Source: Nitrosomonas sp. PY1 (GTDB lineage Bacteria; Pseudomonadota; Gammaproteobacteria; Burkholderiales; Nitrosomonadaceae). From it: 64,000 nt of DNA. A program made the position numbers and the translations under genes. Every line of letters begins with the position of its first letter. Positions within the stretch are counted from its first letter, which is position 1. Under the pieces are notes generated by a model. The model made no database searches, was not told where the DNA came from, and saw only the letters and a list, made by a program, of their open reading frames with translations. Positions 63,217 through 64,000 of the stretch are shown piece by piece. The stretch lies in the NCBI RefSeq assembly GCF_022836435.1, contig NZ_BQXC01000001.1, positions 2,120,121 through 2,184,120 on the forward strand, written 5' to 3'.

Positions 63217-63519
63217 ATGCGTAAGTTCTTAACGACTATCATTCTTACATTTCTATGTTCTGGAGTTGCACACGCTGCAACCAACATTAATACCGCCTCG
63301 CAAACCGAGCTTGAATCTTTACAAGGAATCGGTCCCGCTAAAGCAAGAGCAATTATAGAATACCGTGAGAAGAATGGCTCTTTCGCTTCTGTTGAAGATC
63401 TAAAAAAGGTTGATGGTATAGGTGCTGGAACACTAAAACAACTTCACGATGCAATCACTGTAGAAAACGAACAATCTACCGAATCCACTAAAATCAGCAA
63501 AAAAACAGAAAAAGAATAG
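63217..63519 (+). CDS. ComEA-like helix-hairpin-helix DNA-binding protein
   Basis: A 100-residue exported protein. The signal peptide ends at VAHAATN and is followed by INTASQTELESLQGIGPAKA, then KNGSFASVEDLKKVDGIGAG, the tandem helix-hairpin-helix of ComEA proteins, which bind incoming DNA in the periplasm during transformation. AAGGAGAAAGT precedes the ATG. Short ComEA proteins of this size are usual in proteobacteria. The Lys/Ser-rich C-terminal tail is variable. Confidence 0.92.
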   Translation: MRKFLTTIILTFLCSGVAHAATNINTASQTELESLQGIGPAKARAIIEYREKNGSFASVEDLKKVDGIGAGTLKQLHDAITVENEQSTESTKISKKTEKE

Positions 63520-63532
63520 CGAAATCAAATAA

Positions 63533-63577
63533 ACAACTAATAATTCCATACAGCCTATGTAAGGAATTATTAGTTGT
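63533..63577. terminator. long hairpin after the comEA-like gene
   Basis: A 15-bp perfect stem (ACAACTAATAATTCC / GGAATTATTAGTTGT) with a 15-base loop lies 13 bases after the stop, between comEA and cysM. Few T residues follow on the plus strand, so it may stabilise mRNA as well as terminate. Confidence 0.6.
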
Positions 63578-63646
63578 AATGCAATTATCTTTCAACAGTA
63601 GATTGTGTATGTGATAATCTGAATCATCTAGTATGAATTCAATTAC

Positions 63647-64000
63647 ATGTACAGAACCATTGAAAACTTTGTCGGAAACACGCCTCTTGTTAAGCTTAAA
63701 CGATTACCCAACATCACCAGCAACACTATTCTCGCAAAGCTAGAAGGCAACAACCCCGCGGGTTCGGTCAAAGATCGCCCGGCCCTATCGATGATTCTTC
63801 GTGCACAAAATCGAGGTGAAATCACGCACGGAGACACACTCATAGAAGCGACCAGCGGTAATACCGGTATTGCATTAGCCATGACTGCCGCAATTATGGG
63901 ATATAAGATGATATTGGTCATGCCGGAAAATTTGACTATCGAAAGACGCCAATCAATGAGCGCATATGGCGCAGAAATCATCTTGACCCCTAAAAGCGGA
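63647..64000 (+). CDS. cysM: cysteine synthase B, N-terminal part
   Basis: The first 118 codons of a PLP enzyme that makes cysteine from O-acetylserine and sulfide or thiosulfate. It reads MYRTIENFVGNTPLVKLKRL, then LEGNNPAGSVKDRPALSM with the PLP lysine in GSVKDR, then IEATSGNTGIALAM, the substrate loop. KLEGNNPAGSVKDRPA and TIERRQSMSAYGAEI are typical of CysM rather than CysK. The gene continues past the window edge. The ATG at 63647 is in frame, and the earlier ATG at 63633 is not. Confidence 0.95.
   Translation, partial: MYRTIENFVGNTPLVKLKRLPNITSNTILAKLEGNNPAGSVKDRPALSMILRAQNRGEITHGDTLIEATSGNTGIALAMTAAIMGYKMILVMPENLTIERRQSMSAYGAEIILTPKSG

Noticed and set aside
63643..63981. 112-codon minus-strand frame at the right edge
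   Set aside because: Antisense to cysM, which has complete family motifs on the plus strand.

Overview
The window looks like a chromosome segment of an ammonia-oxidising betaproteobacterium of the Nitrosomonas type. This is inferred, not proven: it rests on gene content (cobinamide salvage operon with btuB, ThiS-ThiG-TrmB, YjfB-like protein, many decayed IS110/IS3/IS1595 copies) and AT-rich intergenic DNA. No ammonia-oxidation gene lies in the window.

Layout. 1-4.4 kb: a gene fragment cut by the window edge, an RlpA-like lipoprotein and a large EF-hand membrane protein. 4.4-10.8 kb: a minus-strand vitamin B12 uptake and cobinamide-salvage operon (btuB, btuM-like, cobO, cobU, cobT, cobC, cobS) behind a full cobalamin riboswitch. 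10.9-16.0 kb: a scarred stretch with two IS110-family relics, a hexamer tandem repeat, a frameshifted Crp/Fnr regulator, a truncated two-receiver response regulator and a frameshifted membrane protein. 16-24.6 kb: ordinary chromosome, including an L,D-transpeptidase convergent with an Lpp-like lipoprotein, a phosphate-type porin, trmB and thiGS. 24.9-33.8 kb: a beta-helix protein, then a four-gene set (serine palmitoyltransferase-like enzyme, acyl carrier protein, NAD-dependent reductase, fatty acyl-AMP ligase) in the order known from the Caulobacter ceramide locus, then a GT-C-like membrane protein. 34-43 kb: a CHASE2 adenylate/guanylate cyclase, an HDOD protein, a second histidine phosphatase, a TPR protein, a hydrolase-OsmC fusion, an Hsp15-like protein and a class II aldolase.

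At 43.0 kb a tRNA-Val(GAC) carries a P4-like integrative element of about 15.2 kb (43069-58258), bounded by a 15-bp direct repeat of the tRNA 3' end. Its backbone is a tyrosine integrase at the left end and an AlpA regulator, small genes and a Toprim/DUF927 primase-helicase at the right. Its cargo is an IS3 element, a lipase flanked by two paralogous lipoproteins (possible toxin-immunity module), an IS1595 copy, a Fic protein, and a divergent pair made of an HTH-GHKL-DUF4325 protein and an unknown protein. 58.3-64 kb: a degenerate double-J-domain protein with PilZ motifs, a second identical IS1595 copy with an 8-bp target duplication, an IS3 relic, a ComEA-like protein and the start of cysM.

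Best candidates for something undescribed: the lipase-lipoprotein module array, the divergent HTH-GHKL-DUF4325 locus with its inverted-repeat operator, the ceramide-type lipid operon, and the J/zinc-ribbon/PilZ protein.
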